This document shows positions 12,391 to 24,011 of a stretch of DNA of 64,000 nucleotides, one piece after another. Each line of letters opens with the position of its first letter. Position 1 is the first letter of the stretch. The notes beneath the pieces were generated by a model. That model was not told the origin of the DNA. It saw only the letters and a program-made list of their open reading frames with translations, and did not search any database. Origin of the DNA: Xanthostigma xanthostigma (taxonomy: Eukaryota > Arthropoda > Insecta > Raphidioptera > Raphidiidae); the NCBI GenBank assembly GCA_963575645.1, contig OY754465.1, positions 43,612,401 through 43,676,400 of the forward strand, written 5' to 3'. Both the position numbers and the translations under genes were made by a program.

Positions 12391-12756
12391 CCCTGTCTGC
12401 TGTTGCGCAGTTGTTTAAAAAATCGGATTTTTCGGCGCTCAATATAGTAACATGTCCACAGACCCGTGAAAATCGGAACGTCCCGCGGGACACCTTGGCA
12501 ACGCGAGTCGGGATTCCTAATCCGAACCTGACTCGGGAATTATTACGTGTCCAGTGTAAGTTTAGGGCTTCCTCTGGACAAGGCCGACTACGATACGTGG
12601 ACATCTAAACATAGAACGTTTCTCATTCAAGATATTAATAAATCACTGCCGTTGATGTATAATTTCACAACTATTGCGTCTATTTTAAAACGGTTCACCG
12701 TAATTATACGTGTTTATTGTTCAAACACATTTTGTGTCGCGAGGCGGCCACTTAGT

Positions 12757-12893
12757 TGACCTGCGCCGATCGAACGAACGCGTGGCTTTTATCGAACGCG
12801 CTACCGAAATTTTCGAACGGATAGTGTGTTGAGTATTAAACGTTAAAACATCGATTTCATTTGTTTATTCGCTGGTCTGTGAAGCTTTTATTG
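12757..12893 (+). promoter_or_regulatory. CpG-rich patch ending in a splice donor: candidate non-coding first exon
   Basis: A locally CpG-rich stretch (GATCGAACGAACGCG, TCGAACGCGC, TTTCGAACGG) in AT-rich intron ends in ATTG|GTATGTAAAAG, a good 5' splice site. It could be an untranslated leader for transcripts starting at the 14117 exon. Only base composition and the donor support this. Confidence 0.25.
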
Positions 12894-13059
12894 GTATGTA
12901 AAAGTGTGTTGCTTACTTTTCTGTAGGTGGATTAGGAAATCATTTTTGTGATTTTTTTTATTTGTTAATATCCTTTTCTCGGCATTTTCTAGACATTTAA
13001 ATTTCAATTTAGCTAATGTGTGAGCGGGGAAATTATAAGAAATCGGGAATTTTGGGAAC

Positions 13060-13290
13060 GTAGACATTTATCAGGTAATTGATGATAGGCTTGTATAAGG
13101 AACCAATTCGATTTTTGTCTAGAATCGGTAAAGAAAACCATAGAAAGCATCTATAAAATAGCCAGTGCAGTTTAACAATTCTCGGATAGAGGCATTATTA
13201 GAAAATTATGCGGCGAGATTCGAACCCATTACCTTCCAAAGAATATGACACTAGTAAGCTCGTCGCTACTTCACAGTTTTTGTCCAATAA
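13060..13290 (-). mobile_element. tRNA-derived SINE, family 1, degenerate copy c
   Basis: The box B-like GGTTCGAATC appears on the - strand at about 13210. The following body resembles copies a and b ('ggtaattgatgat', 'aaaccatagaaag') with many substitutions. Confidence 0.5.
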
Positions 13291-13628
13291 ACAAAAACAA
13301 CTTTTTAAAATATTGTTCGACGCGCAGTTAATATTTCATAAGATTATTATTTGCCAAAGCAGCCATCGCATTTTTACAAAATATTTATTTTGAATGACAT
13401 CCAATAATTACAATAGGTTTTATAAATACTTTTGGGTGGACACTGGACAGTGTTAAATTAATTTTGTGTTCAATAACCATTATTATAGATACTGGGTTCT
13501 AATTTTGGATCTAAGCGGTGCAAAATAAAAAATATGCAGCTAATAAAAAAAAAGTAAACGTGAGAACCTCATCCACATAAGCTCACTGTGTATCATAATT
13601 TTTTTACTAATTTGTCTGATAAATTATT

Positions 13629-13697
13629 TGAACCCGGAATCGAACCCGGAACACCCGCATGGTAGATGAGTATTCCACCACTGAACCATTGACCTTG
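13629..13697 (-). mobile_element. tRNA-Gly-like sequence, SINE head or tRNA pseudogene
   Basis: The - strand reads TGGTTCAGTGGTGGAATACT, then CATGCGGGTG, then CCGGGTTCGATTCCGG. It is very close to a eukaryotic tRNA-Gly through D, anticodon and T arms. The acceptor stem does not pair and no CCA-proximal stem exists, so it is not a functional tRNA gene. Confidence 0.6.
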
Positions 13698-13734
13698 CCT
13701 AGATATCACTATTTATGTAGATTTAATAACAAAT

Positions 13735-14060
13735 CGTGAAGTTAGAAGGCGTTGCATTTCACAAAATATTAATGTTAAAAAACTGACTAATATTTGAAAT
13801 GGCATCCGTTTTTGAACAAATGCAACCTTTTTATTTAAAGAGGAACATACGCAATCTTTAAATGTCCATAACAGAGTGTGCAACAGACGAAGACAACCGA
13901 TCCGCGTGCAGGATGTATTAGACAAAATCGAATTTATACAGTGTTTATTTCTGTTTGTCTACGTATAAAAAAATATTTGCACGAATTCTGTTATATGAAA
14001 TCTATGTAAAATTTTCTCCTACCATAAGGAACTTCGTTCCAAAAATAAAGTTTAGCTAAG
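13735..14060 (+). repeat. Body fragment of repeat family D
   Basis: Shares blocks with 34770-35070 and, inverted, with 29830-30130 and 43330-43620: 'aaggcgttgcatttcac', 'ggcatccgtttttgaac', 'tatgtaaaattttctcct'. No termini remain. It ends about 55 bp before the 14117 exon. Confidence 0.6.
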
Positions 14061-14116
14061 AAATATCTCCGAACTTTTCATTAATAATAATATAATTAAT
14101 TGATTGTTGTTAACAG

Positions 14117-14575
14117 TTGTTGGCGAATACCTCAAGTGCGAGTTCATCTAGTCGTATTGCGAAAGCATCATTGACGTCATCTTCGACGTCATCACAAAGA
14201 CTTCAGCATCACGTGAGCTCGTCGTCATCTTCGACATCGTCCTCATCAAAAGCCTCATCGATGAAGTCCGATTTGTCCGAGCTCAAGTCGAGCATTTCCG
14301 AAATGAAGAACCTGTCGAGCGCATCGGCCATGACCAATTTCAGCGAGCGGTTGCGAAGCTCTGTTGAAAATCTAGTGGACGGCGGTGGCGGTGCCGACGG
14401 CGACGGGGAAAGTACCGAACCGCTCGTCACGTTTCCCGACACCCCCGACACGACGACGCCGAATGGTGTCGTTCTCTCCGCGGCCGCCGCTGCCGCAGCC
14501 GCGCAAAACTCATCAGCTCTCGTCGACACAGTCAAATTTGAACAGAAGAGAACGACGTCCGCCTCCAAAACTAAG
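14117..14575 (+). CDS. Ect4: SARM1/Ect4, serine-rich exon
   Basis: A 459-nt exon (153 codons, phase 0 on both sides) runs from TTGTTAACAG to the donor GTATTT. It starts LLANTSSASS and has a serine-rich block (residues 1-50). A predicted helical or coiled segment follows (SDLSELKSSISEMKN, about 52-66), then FSERLRSSVENLVDGGGG and a threonine/proline stretch. An eight-alanine run lies near residue 125. This low-complexity extension lies N-terminal to the ARM domain, as in long insect SARM isoforms. GC content is well above the intron background. There is no start codon at its edge, so it is internal. The domain has no assigned enzymatic function. Confidence 0.85.
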
Positions 14576-14870
14576 GTATTTTTTTAATATATTGTTTTTT
14601 GGCTTCTACGCCTGTTTTCGTAATTAGCCACGGCCATATTCAAATTTCTAAACCATTTGGCTAATCAATCAATGTGTGCTGAACAGCCATTCTTTTTTCA
14701 TCCTCTTCCATACACGTTCCCTTCATTCTTCCATTCATTCCGTAATTATTAATTTAAATTCCATTTTTTATCAATTTCCACCGTGAACTCAAACATATTA
14801 TAATATTTAAACTTTCATACAGAGTGTTCTACGGAACTTCAATTTTAAAATGCATTTGTCTAACAGTTAA

Positions 14871-15745
14871 AGGACGGTGACAGAAATGGTCAAGGAAGCA
14901 CTTGGTGGCAGAAATGCTTTCCTTCGTGTAGCTTGAGTCCCCCTCTACAAATCTGCTTATTGGAGTAAAGGTCAAGCGCGTTGCGATACTAAATGGCAGA
15001 AAATTACTGAAAGGCATTGGAGGGGACCTCCTAATTGCAGAAAAATATTTTCTGCCAATTTACTCCCTACAGAAACTGTCAGTATCTATAATAAATAAAT
15101 ACAAAAAAAAGCTGGGTGAGTGAAACTGAACTCAAACGGTTCGTCTTCTTGTAGAGAATCTCGAAATAGTTTTCTGCCAAAATCGACCTTGCAAAAACGC
15201 GTCATATTCGCGGAAAGTTTAACATATGGTATTCAGGTGAAGCAATGACAAAATTGGCAGATATTATTTTTATAGAGAGCCTGGTAAGAATTTCTGCCAC
15301 CGAGCGACTTCTTTTCGAATTTTTGTTTGTGCAAATTTTGAAGAATCGTCAACAGGAAGTGAGGTCACTTGGAACCACGAAAATTTTTTCTCGTATTCCG
15401 GGCCACCCAATCACCCATTCCGTCAAGTTTCAACTTCAAATTCAATTTTTTTTATATTTTTTTTCGATTTTTTGAAAAGATTTTGAAAGTCTCTGCAGGG
15501 AGTAAATTGAAGAAAATATTTTTTTCTGCAATTAGGAGGTCCCCCCCCGATGCCTTTCAGTCATATTCTGCCATTTAGTAGAGGAATTTTGAATTTACCC
15601 GTTTTTTTTAAAGTGCCCTAATGTCGCATCGCAACGCGCTAGACCCCTACTCCACTAAGCGGATTTGCAGAGGGGGACTCAGACTACACGAAAGAGATCA
15701 TGTCTGCCACCAAGTGCTCCTTGACCATTTTTGTCACCGTTTCCT
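14871..15745. repeat. Inverted-repeat element in Ect4 intron
   Basis: Ends AGGACGGTGACAGAAATGGT and the inverted ...CATTTTTGTCACCGTTTCCT enclose arms of about 210-250 bases (14871-15085 and 15495-15745) with moderate divergence. Both arms carry repeated 'GGCAGAAA'/'TTCTGCC' words. Non-coding; superfamily not assigned. Confidence 0.7.
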
Positions 15746-16334
15746 AACTATAATAAGAGATTAGTCAGCTGATTAAGCTTGCTTTAATCTATTTTGTCAT
15801 TCCAACTCCACAAGTGGGGAATGGCTAGATCAAAATTCACTTTTCAAAATTTTGTTATATTATTTCCTTTTAAGGTCTCTCGAGTCCAAAAAAAAACATA
15901 TTCAAAAAAAAGACAAAAGTATTTTCGTCTGTTTCTATTAGTGTTTTGGGGGAAAATCTATGCAATCACCTTTGTGGCCAAGAATTTTCAGATTTTATAT
16001 TTTTCTTGTTTGTTTGGAAGCACTGTTTATTGGTATGTCAATTTTCAACACGCCATCTCATCTCACAGTAGCCTATATTTTTCGAACACATACGGTTTGA
16101 GCTTTATGTTATGATAGCGTTATGAATAAACATAAATTGACAAAATTCCGTCAGATGTCGCTATTAACATTCACTGTTCACTCCTGTTTTGGCGTAATAG
16201 CAAATTACTCAGGAAGACGCAGGCTTATTCTGAGCCATTAATTTCGTCCCAATGCTAAATTTCCTGTGTTCATCGTACCTGTTTTCATTTTGTATATGTT
16301 ACTATTGATAATCCTTATAAGATACCTAATTATT
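15746..16334. other. Intron, no feature recognised
   Basis: AT-rich. A 106-codon ORF at 15794-16114 has no features of a real protein and no splice context. Confidence 0.4.
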
Positions 16335-16595
16335 GAAGTAAAACTTCTTTAGGCGCGACTTCAGAGTAACTCAAATCTTTTTCGGATGGAAGTAACGTGT
16401 TTACGCAGTTTCCGCTATTTAAAGGCATCCACTGACAGATGGCGGCATCAAAACACATCTGTAGGAAACATAGCTACAGACGCAAGCCAATAAGCACAGC
16501 CAACATAATTTAATTTACGAGTGATGTAATTTGCGAGCGAATATTTCCCAAAAAAAGTGAGAGTGATAAAATCAAATTAAAAGAAGTTTTACTTC
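16335..16595. mobile_element. MITE family E (GAAGTAAAACTTCTTT ends), complete
   Basis: Terminal GAAGTAAAACTTCTTTA and the inverted AAAGAAGTTTTACTTC. The terminus is itself nearly palindromic. Related elements lie at 43845-43963 and 44704-45014, with a half-element at 56513. No ORF. Confidence 0.7.
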
Positions 16596-16604
16596 AACAG
16601 CGTG

Positions 16605-16907
16605 CAGTGGAAGATTTACACATGTCCCGAGTAAAGGCTTTTAAATTTTTGCCGCCCTTACCTCTACAATTGCCAGTTCCTAGATTATTTTTACAATCCA
16701 ACAATTTGGTTGAAATTGCGCAAGAAACAGTTTTTGGGTATATTTCTGAGCTAATCAAATCTTAATTATGCACGACTAATAAGGCAGGCTACTTACACAA
16801 TAATGTACATTCGGTAAACGTAATTAAATAATCTTTATACGCCGCCCCTAAAATCTGCCGCCCTAGACTCAAGTCGTCTTCTCAGCCTGCCGGTAAATCC
16901 GCCACTG
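16605..16907. mobile_element. hAT-type MITE next to an exon
   Basis: Begins CAGTGGAAGATTTAC and ends GTAAATCCGCCACTG. The flanking octamers ACAGCGTG (16597-16604) and ATAGCGCG (16908-16915) match at 6 of 8 bases, both differences being transitions. The right end lies 50 bp upstream of the exon at 16958, so the insertion sits at the branch-point side of that splice site. Confidence 0.7.
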
Positions 16908-16957
16908 ATAGCGCGCAAAGATGACACGCATTCATGTTTTTTTAAATTATTTTTCAG

Positions 16958-17125
16958 GTGGTAACCGACGGCTTCAGTGCTGAAAAGGCGACAGCGAACA
17001 GCGCTGAAATGAAACGACTGCAAGCCGGCGATCTCAGCTACGAGGAAAAGAACAAAGCAGAAGCGATGCGTGCCCGCCTCGAAGTCGACGGTGTTTCGGC
17101 AGAGAAGAGTCTTATCAGAGCACAG
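16958..17125 (+). CDS. Ect4: SARM1/Ect4, third upstream coding exon
   Basis: A 168-nt exon (56 codons, phase 0/0) between TTATTTTTCAG and GTTAGT. It encodes VVTDGFSAEKATANSAEMKR, a charged stretch, and ends VDGVSAEKSLIRAQ. The phrase 'DGFSAEKA' near the start and 'DGVSAEKS' near the end are an internal echo. It is predicted helical, with no catalytic motif. It joins in frame to the core exon at 46433 ([10 protein letters not shown]), giving a 1080-residue protein across the in-window exons 7056, 14117, 16958, 46433 and 49013. The following intron would be about 29 kb. Confidence 0.85.
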
Positions 17126-17157
17126 GTTAGTTATGCACTCTTCTTGTATTTAATACA

Positions 17158-17311
17158 GTCGGACTCATGTATTTTCAACGCCATCTATTTTTAAAAACTG
17201 ATTTTGCTCACGGATTTTCAAGTTTTTAGTAGAAAGGCCACGAATATTCGTCTACTATTCAGTATTCGGCATTTTTTTTAAATATTCGGTGTTCGGCCGA
17301 ATGCCGAATAT
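17158..17311. repeat. MITE fragments after the exon
   Basis: 17158-17222 (GTCGGACTCATGTATTTTCA...) matches one end of the MITE at 22831-23056. 17229-17311 is built from repeated ATTCGGC/GCCGAAT words, a partly palindromic element. Confidence 0.55.
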
Positions 17312-18695
17312 CAAAACATGAAAAAAATGTACATATTACTCAAAAATAGGCGATCTTTTATTATGTGGTACCATTTTGTAAAGCTTTTGGTGAACAAACC
17401 GTGATATTTTTTTTAGTAATAAGGACAATTTGATGTAACAATGAACAAATAATGCAAATGTTATGTTCAAAATCGCAAATCTACAAAGTTTTTCACCAAT
17501 TGTTTTGAAATGTTGATCCATTATATAGATGTCACTCCTGTGACAGGTGAAAAAATGCGTTTACTGAAAAACAGCGCCATACAGCATCATCTGTTAGACG
17601 TTAAAGCAACACATGCTATACTAAATATTTTACCGTAACGAGAATGCCCTCTGTTAAATACAGATTCATCTCTTGAACGTAACAGCAACACACGCAAACC
17701 AGACTGAGCCACTGCAAAGCGTGGCCGGATACAGCTGTCTCATGTCTGTAATAATTTTTGCTTTTATTTGAGAACAAACAATGCAAACGAATCAGCAATT
17801 GAATGTAAAGTTCATGCAATCATGCTGTAATAGCAATCAATTCCCCCCACGTAATGGACACAAAAGTCTAGTAGTATTTGATTGACGAAAAGAATAAATT
17901 TAAATAAAAAATATGTATTATAGTAATTATATGTATTGTAAAATGGCCCACGCAGGTCGGCCAATCGCTTTGTTTACATTTTCTGATGCCAACATTAAAC
18001 GAACTAAATTACTATGTACATAATATTCATTGCATGTAATTATTGCATTATTTGTTTGTTTATATTCCGTGATTGGTCTGACCTAAATACTGGAAGTCAG
18101 GCGTTCCTAAACGTTTGTGAACAACAAAATAACCAAAACAATGATCTTTAACAAAATAACCTCGACTATCATTCGCTTAACTATATAACATTAATTGCGA
18201 GAAATAAATTGTTATAAAATAAAGTGTGGTTCATGAGGAATTTAATAGTCGACCGTTCGGCATCTTCTGAAAGGATATCGCGCCAGTGCCATTGTCATAG
18301 TTAATATTCATAAAACTATATCGCTGAATAAGGTCAGTAGATTACTGAGGCTGCCTCGTTCCATGAATGACGTCGGCTGGCGGACCATTCATATTTTTAT
18401 CAACTGGCAGGTCTGCCGGATGACGTCATCCCTCCACGGAACGAGGCAACCTCTTTAAATTATTGACATCATACGTTGAGTGAAAGATTTTTATAGTTAA
18501 GCGCAGCGCTTATGTGGAAAACCATTCCGGATTATTCTCTCACTCGTCTTAATGTTTCACACCCTACTATTTACAAACTACGCTAACAGGAAAGGATGAT
18601 TATTGTTTGGCCAATGGCCTCTACAATCGTAGACAAAAGTATGGTAACACTGTCGGTATACGTGAAGCTACCTACCACACCTTTCAAAAGACTGA
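17312..18695. other. Intron, no feature recognised
   Basis: AT-rich. At 18355-18445 a short imperfect inverted repeat (GAGGCTGCCTCGTTCC ... GGAACGAGGCAACC) surrounds GTCGGCTGGCGG, probably a small MITE. Confidence 0.4.
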
Positions 18696-19273
18696 CATTA
18701 GTGACCACAGACCTGAAAAACATGGAATTATCAGGGAATTTAATGCAATCTGAAAATAACAAGGAATTTGACAAATATTAAGGAAAAATAGCATTTTGGA
18801 GTTTAAAATTTCTAGTTTTGAAAATTTTGTTGTTGTTTTAAAACTGCCTTCAGACTCGAAAAAAAGTTTTTCCAAGCTTTATGAATACCTGTCGTTGAGT
18901 CTGGTGTTCAAGCTTCAATTTAGTATTGTTTGCTATGCGACTATTTATCGCTGAGATATCGCCAATTAAGTAAAAAGTAACCTTTGGTTTTTTACCATCG
19001 GTATATCTAATTAATGATCGTACAATAAAGAGAAGATTTACTGTGCCATCATTAGTTTAAGAGATAAAGTTTTGTATGCTTGAAAACATGCGAGAAAATT
19101 GTTTTGATGCTCAATTTCGATTTGAAAAAGTGCAAAAAAATTATTTTAATAAAAACTTTAAATATCTCGATCATACAAATAAGATATTTAAATCATGTAA
19201 AAATTTAATATATTTCCTGGAAAACCTGGAATTATTAGGGAAATTTGAAATCATTTTTTCTGTGGCCACCCTG
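18696..19273 (+). mobile_element. hAT-type MITE, second copy of the 4695 family
   Basis: Ends in CTGTGGCCACCCTG, the inverted form of the CAGGGTGGCCAC start at 4695. The left terminus is degraded (GTGACCACAGACCTG). The interior aligns with 4710-5200 throughout. The ORF at 19076-19300 is the counterpart of that at 5046. Confidence 0.75.
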
Positions 19274-19596
19274 ATTATGGTACTTAACCAACTTAGGTAA
19301 ATAGTATGTTGTTTTTTTTTTAATAAAATGTACGTGGTCCCATACGAAACATAAACTACTGGGTCGATTCCGTTCAAATTTTACATTTGTGTTCAGAACG
19401 GTCACACGTTGAGGCGAAATCGCAAAATCAGTTCTAACTTTGTAAATATGGAAGAAATGACTCGGTAAAAACTAGAAAATATTTTTTTCTCGAAAACGGT
19501 TCTATTTATATGATACATGGATGACCGTCTTTTGGTACCTTTCCTCCTAATAAATGCTAGGGTGTCGACTGCAGGGGTGACAATGCATTTAATTAA

Positions 19597-20545
19597 CCCT
19601 TAACCGGTGACGTGGTATTTGTGCCACACAACTGGTGACCTTGGGTCTGTCAGACCCAGTAAAAAAAACAGTTTTTTAAGTGCTTTTTCAACACACAACC
19701 AAATGCAACTGGCTATATTATCATTGTTTAAGGTATTTTTCAATTGTTAAAATAGAGTTATATGGCATTAATTAGAAAATCCTAGTAGTTTGTATATAGC
19801 ATTTATTATAATTTTTTTATCATTAACCAATCTTTTGTAACATACGATATTATGGTTTTGGAAACTGAAACTTTAATGATTAAAGTACAAAATAAAATCA
19901 ACGGAAAACAAGAAAAATATATATTATGAAAAACTGCAATGCCTGAAGTCAATGAAAAATCGTAATTCCAAAATATCACTCTCTAGCACAATGAATGCAT
20001 ATTTTTTCTACGCATGGTAAACAGACTGGTTTTTTGCATCTAACGCAGCGCAAATTCGTTTTTCTGTCATTTTTGTAGCTGCATATAAGACACCTTTTTC
20101 TTTTATAAGGTTCAAATTCCTCAGTTTCAGGAGAAGGTACAGGTTTATCTAAAAATTTAGATATACCTGTTCGAAGTTCTCTTGGAAGTCTATTGTTAGC
20201 TAGTCTCGCATTTAGATGTTGTATAGTCACTCTCTAATTCATCATACCACTGTAGCACTACTTTTTCATAATCTGGATCCGTAGATCGTACTGTTTTACT
20301 TCCAGAAGCCATTGTACAAATGTTACGTATACGGTGACAATGGGTCTCACAGACCCTGTAGAGTTTTTAACTATTCGCTATAAATCTATGGTTACAACTA
20401 ATAACACATTCTTTACGGCATCTAACTAACAACTGAATAGTAGGAGGGTATCTGACTAGGCGGACCGACACGTGCAACAGTTTAAGACTTAGGAGGGTTT
20501 GATTATATCAATGGGTCTCATAGACCCAGGGTCACCAGTTAAGGG
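19597..20545 (-). mobile_element. piggyBac-like element, internally deleted
   Basis: Both sides carry TTAA (19593-19596, 20546-20549). The termini CCCTTAACCGGTGAC and, inverted, CCCTTAACTGGTGAC match at 14 of 15 bases. Subterminal GGGTCTxxxAGACCC palindromes occur at both ends. At 949 bp it keeps only the 3' end of a transposase gene (19976-20230, - strand). TTAA target, CCCT ends and the Cys-rich C-terminal domain together are diagnostic of piggyBac. Confidence 0.92.
19976..20230 (-). pseudogene. piggyBac transposase, C-terminal remnant
   Basis: An 84-codon ORF ends in a cysteine-rich domain: CLICSYK, DRKTNLRCVRCKKPVC, then CVEKICIHC before the stop. This is the zinc-binding end of piggyBac transposases. 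The DDD catalytic core is absent, so the fragment cannot transpose anything. Confidence 0.85.
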
Positions 20546-20549
20546 TTAA

Positions 20550-21587
20550 ATAGACTCATTCCTTAAATAGGAAAGTAGTTCGTTCGCTTAACAGTCGGTA
20601 TATAGTGCTACAAATGTCAAGGTACATGAATAGTTATTATCAAGAAATGTAAATATAGCCAATGTAGTTGGCGTGCATGACATATTGATTTTCTTTTTCA
20701 CTACATTAAATTTGAATCGTTTCTTTTATGCGGCCGCGGATAAGAAGAGCCAACAACCGCGTTTCGTGTCGCGAGAAGAGCGATTTATTGAACGACCTTC
20801 CCTATAGTAATGAGACAAGCATTTTCGCGTCTCCTTTTTGATTCGCATCCAGTTTTCACACCCCTGATTTAGTAGTTCCTAGCTCGGTCAGTTATTTTCA
20901 AGAAGTAAAGAATGTTCATCAGACAACTAAATAAGATAACATTTTAAATGAATAAAATGATCGATCAATTTATCAGAAAAACGATTGTCTGAAAAATGGG
21001 TCGATAATTTTATTTATTGAAGAGTAATCAAAGAATTGAGTAACGTTTTAAAACTTGAAATATATAGATCTAAAGTTACTATGTCGTGCCCTGCAAAGTA
21101 TGTATATGGTAATAATTGCTATGTACCTTGCTTTTCTGGGGAGCTATGACGGTGTTACCGCATGATCAGATATTGAAAATCGTTAAAATTGTGTTCATGA
21201 CCGTTCATAAAATTGTTTAGATGTCGTATATTTGTAATCGATGTGTACTGATTCTTAAATTATTTTTTTAATGTTGCTACAGATTAGTGATCGAATTAAG
21301 TACCCTTTTGAGGGAAAGCTAAGTAAAAAGTAGATGTTATTTATTTATTTAATTATTGAGAATAGAGAGCAATAAAAAAAATAAATCTTACATAAACTTA
21401 AGTATAAAAGCCACAAAAAAGCGCCAATTTAATTAAATTACGTTTTTAGTGAGTTTTTTGAAGGAGGTTCAATTTTTATTGTTTTTTATCGGCTTTGCAT
21501 TTGCACTTTATTAACCTCCTTCTTCCATAAAATTTAATTCCTAAACTAGAGAAATTCGATTTAAATCAATCCCTGTATACTTGGTGG
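20550..21587. other. Intron, no feature recognised
   Basis: AT-rich apart from a short CpG-rich patch at 20730-20790. A small inverted repeat (GAAGGAGGTTCAAT ... TTAACCTCCTTC) lies at 21461-21526. Confidence 0.4.
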
Positions 21588-21727
21588 AATTTTTTCGAAG
21601 TGGTGGAACAATATGAGAAAAAAAATAAAAACTATTTTTTTTCTTTTACTTTTTGTTATGCAAAACTGTAGAAAAAAAAATAGTTTATTATTTTTTTTTC
21701 ATATTGTTCCACCACTTCGAAAAAATT
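21588..21727. repeat. Inverted repeat with ~55-bp arms
   Basis: AATTTTTTCGAAGTGGTGGA, then ACAATATGAGAAAA, is mirrored by TTTTCATATTGT, then TCCACCACTTCGAAAAA, around a loop of about 30 bases. Likely a small foldback element. Confidence 0.6.
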
Positions 21728-22439
21728 GAAAAAACTCGAGTATGGAGGAATATAAAAGGTATTATTTGACGAAATTTGATGAGTGACGCGTTTCAAAAAC
21801 GTGGTCAAAAAATTCTTTTGATTTTATTTCTTTTCTTAAACATTTTAACTTTAACCTTGAACAACTTTTGACGAAGTGAATTTATCGAAAAATCATATGA
21901 GACCTTTTTTGTGGAGCATTTAATTCTCTACAAAAGTATGTATTGACCATTGCTGTACGTTCAGTTATTTTAGAGAAAAAAAACTAAATGTAAAATGTGA
22001 AAAAAGCCCCATGTTATTTAAATGGGAAATGTATCGTCTTTAGGGCACGGTTTAATATGAATATTAAGAGCTGTTTTTGATCTGATATTTTTCTTTTAGA
22101 AATTTAGACCATAAGCTAAAAATTTAGGGGGCGCTGCCAAAAACATCAACATGGTAAATAACGGACATATACATGTCGAATCGATAACTTCCTTTTTTAA
22201 AGTCGATTAAAAACGGAAAGGAATCGTGTTTACTGTTTATAAATAATGAATATTGTTAAAACTTTGACCTACAATTTCACCATATCGACTTCGATTACAG
22301 GAATAATGAAATATTTTCTGTTGAGTGCGTTGAACATGTTCACTAAGCTTGCAAAAAAAAAAAACAAATTGGCAGTTGGCACAATTATCAGCGCATAGTT
22401 TTCGCGAACACATCGTACGAAGCTGTTGGATCAATAGTC

Positions 22440-22627
22440 TTGCCGCCGCATTATTCGGCGAAGTCACATTCTAAAGCGCGCCAAACGCAATGTCAGAACA
22501 TATGCTTCCCGTTAGACTGTGAACAACACCACTGTAGTAGAGGGCACAACACAGCCACATGCCGTGTTGTTTTGAAGAGCGACGTCGCGGCGGCCACCGT
22601 CGGATCAGTCCAGCGGAGGTTGTCGCG
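22440..22627 (+). promoter_or_regulatory. CpG-rich region, candidate alternative promoter of Ect4
   Basis: The region has much higher CpG density than its surroundings (GCGACGTCGCGGCGGCCACC). It contains a TCAGTC Inr-like word at about 22603, 25 bases before the ATG at 22628. It directly precedes a phase-0 coding exon with a good donor. Promoter activity is an inference. Confidence 0.4.
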
Positions 22628-22819
22628 ATGAGCGCCGCCTGTAGGTCGTCACTTGCGGTCACGCTTACTCTGAAGCTAATGCTTCACAATACGCGCTACA
22701 ATACAATCAGAAACAGGCCTAAACATAATCAGTGCTTCATCATGAAGAATGCCACTTCGTATATGTCGACGGAGTCTTCCAGTTCAAATAGTTCGGAAAA
22801 GGTGGAGGAAATCAAAAAG
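22628..22819 (+). CDS. Ect4: SARM1/Ect4, candidate alternative first exon A
   Basis: From ATG 22628 there are 64 codons ending exactly in phase 0 at AAAAAG|GTAGAT: MSAACRSSLAVTLTLK..., then MKNATSYMSTESSSSN, ending KVEEIKK. An in-frame ATG upstream (22559) and another downstream (22742) are alternatives. 22742 gives 26 codons. The first 20 residues from 22628 are hydrophobic with Arg and Lys and no acidic residue, which could act as a targeting segment. There is no acceptor-like pyrimidine tract upstream, so it reads as a first exon. Spliced to 46433 it would give 895 residues. Assignment rests on phase, strand and position inside the gene. Confidence 0.5.
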
Positions 22820-22830
22820 GTAGATCTATA

Positions 22831-23056
22831 CAGAGTAGGACTCATGCATTTTCAACCTGTCGGGAGTAAGCGACTCATGTATTTTCAACTTGTCCTTCTT
22901 CGTCGCTTCGTGGCAGTCATAGATCAGTCACAAAAATCAGCTGTGGTCACGCGCAATGTTTAAAATTTTAACCTCAAAATGATGAAATGACAAGTGTGAA
23001 TATACGTGAGTAAAATCAGTTAAAAATAGATGGTGTTGAAAATACATGAGTCCGAC
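22831..23056. repeat. MITE just downstream of exon A
   Basis: The left end (GTAGGACTCATGCATTTTCA, with a second GACTCATGTATTTTCAAC at about 22873) and the right end (GTTGAAAATACATGAGTCCGA) are inverted repeats. The same end occurs at 17158. It starts about 11 bp after the exon's 5' splice site. Confidence 0.65.
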
Positions 23057-24011
23057 CATCTAACGGATCATGAGTTAGCTTTATTATTCGTAGTTCACGA
23101 GTGGGAGAATGGTCCTAATTGAGGTTCACATTTTCACTTGTTGATGTCCCAGTGTAAAAATTGTGTTTCCTCAGTGCGGCCATCAACACAGTTCCGGTCA
23201 AATGGTTAAGTGGGTTGAAATTTGACACGTAAATAGGAAGAGCTTAACTGTTTTCTTGGGAAAATTGGCGCATGCGTGGAAATAATACATGATGCAACTT
23301 TGTTTTTTTTTTTCATATAAAACAGTATAGGTACCTATGTTTTTCAAAACAAAACCAATATATTGGTTATTTTTCTGAACTTTGCACTTAAACAAATATT
23401 TTGAAAATAGTAAACTGTTTTTTTTTTTTTTTTAATAAGTGTAGCCGCAGCTGTTTATTGACATTGTGTGAATTGTTAAGTAAAACTGAATTAATGAATT
23501 TCAGTGGTTATTTTTTGACAATTTTCATAAAAACGTAAATAATAGAGTTTTCATAAATGACCATACTTAGAGTTGTAGAGATGGAATGGTTTCGGCGCCA
23601 CTTCTCTGTCACCTTCACTTAACGAGTACCTACTGGGATTTAAGTATGTACAACGTTTAACGCTTAAATGCACTGTTAAAAAAGATTTACCATTAACTTT
23701 AACTCTAAATCTACTTTCAACTTTGAAGGTAGAAATCAGAAAACAAGCTTTATTCTTTAGTTCGTATTTATCGACGATTTTTTTTCTGTTCTTTGTTCGA
23801 AAAAGGAAGTATGGAGCTTGTTAACCTCTAAAAATCACCATAAATGATCCTCAAAGATCCCAGCGTATCAGATGCTATATTAATTTAAGTTACTGATTTT
23901 AAGTTATCACCAAACACTGGTCGTCTCCCTTTGTGTTCAAGTTTTGTAACTACTATTGCACAATAACATACATAAAAGTCTATTTTCATTTTAGTGGAGT
24001 TATGGATTATA
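23057..24011. other. Intron, no feature recognised
   Basis: AT-rich, without a recognised exon or repeat partner. Confidence 0.4.

Noticed and set aside
12245..12604. 119-codon ORF on the - strand
   Set aside because: Lies partly in repeat family F, overlaps an ORF on the other strand, and has no domain.
13629..13697. Functional tRNA-Gly gene
   Set aside because: D and T arms look right but the acceptor stem does not pair, so it is a SINE head or pseudogene.
22237..22467. 76-codon antisense ORF upstream of alternative exon A
   Set aside because: No domain or homology; it lies in the candidate promoter and reads as chance.
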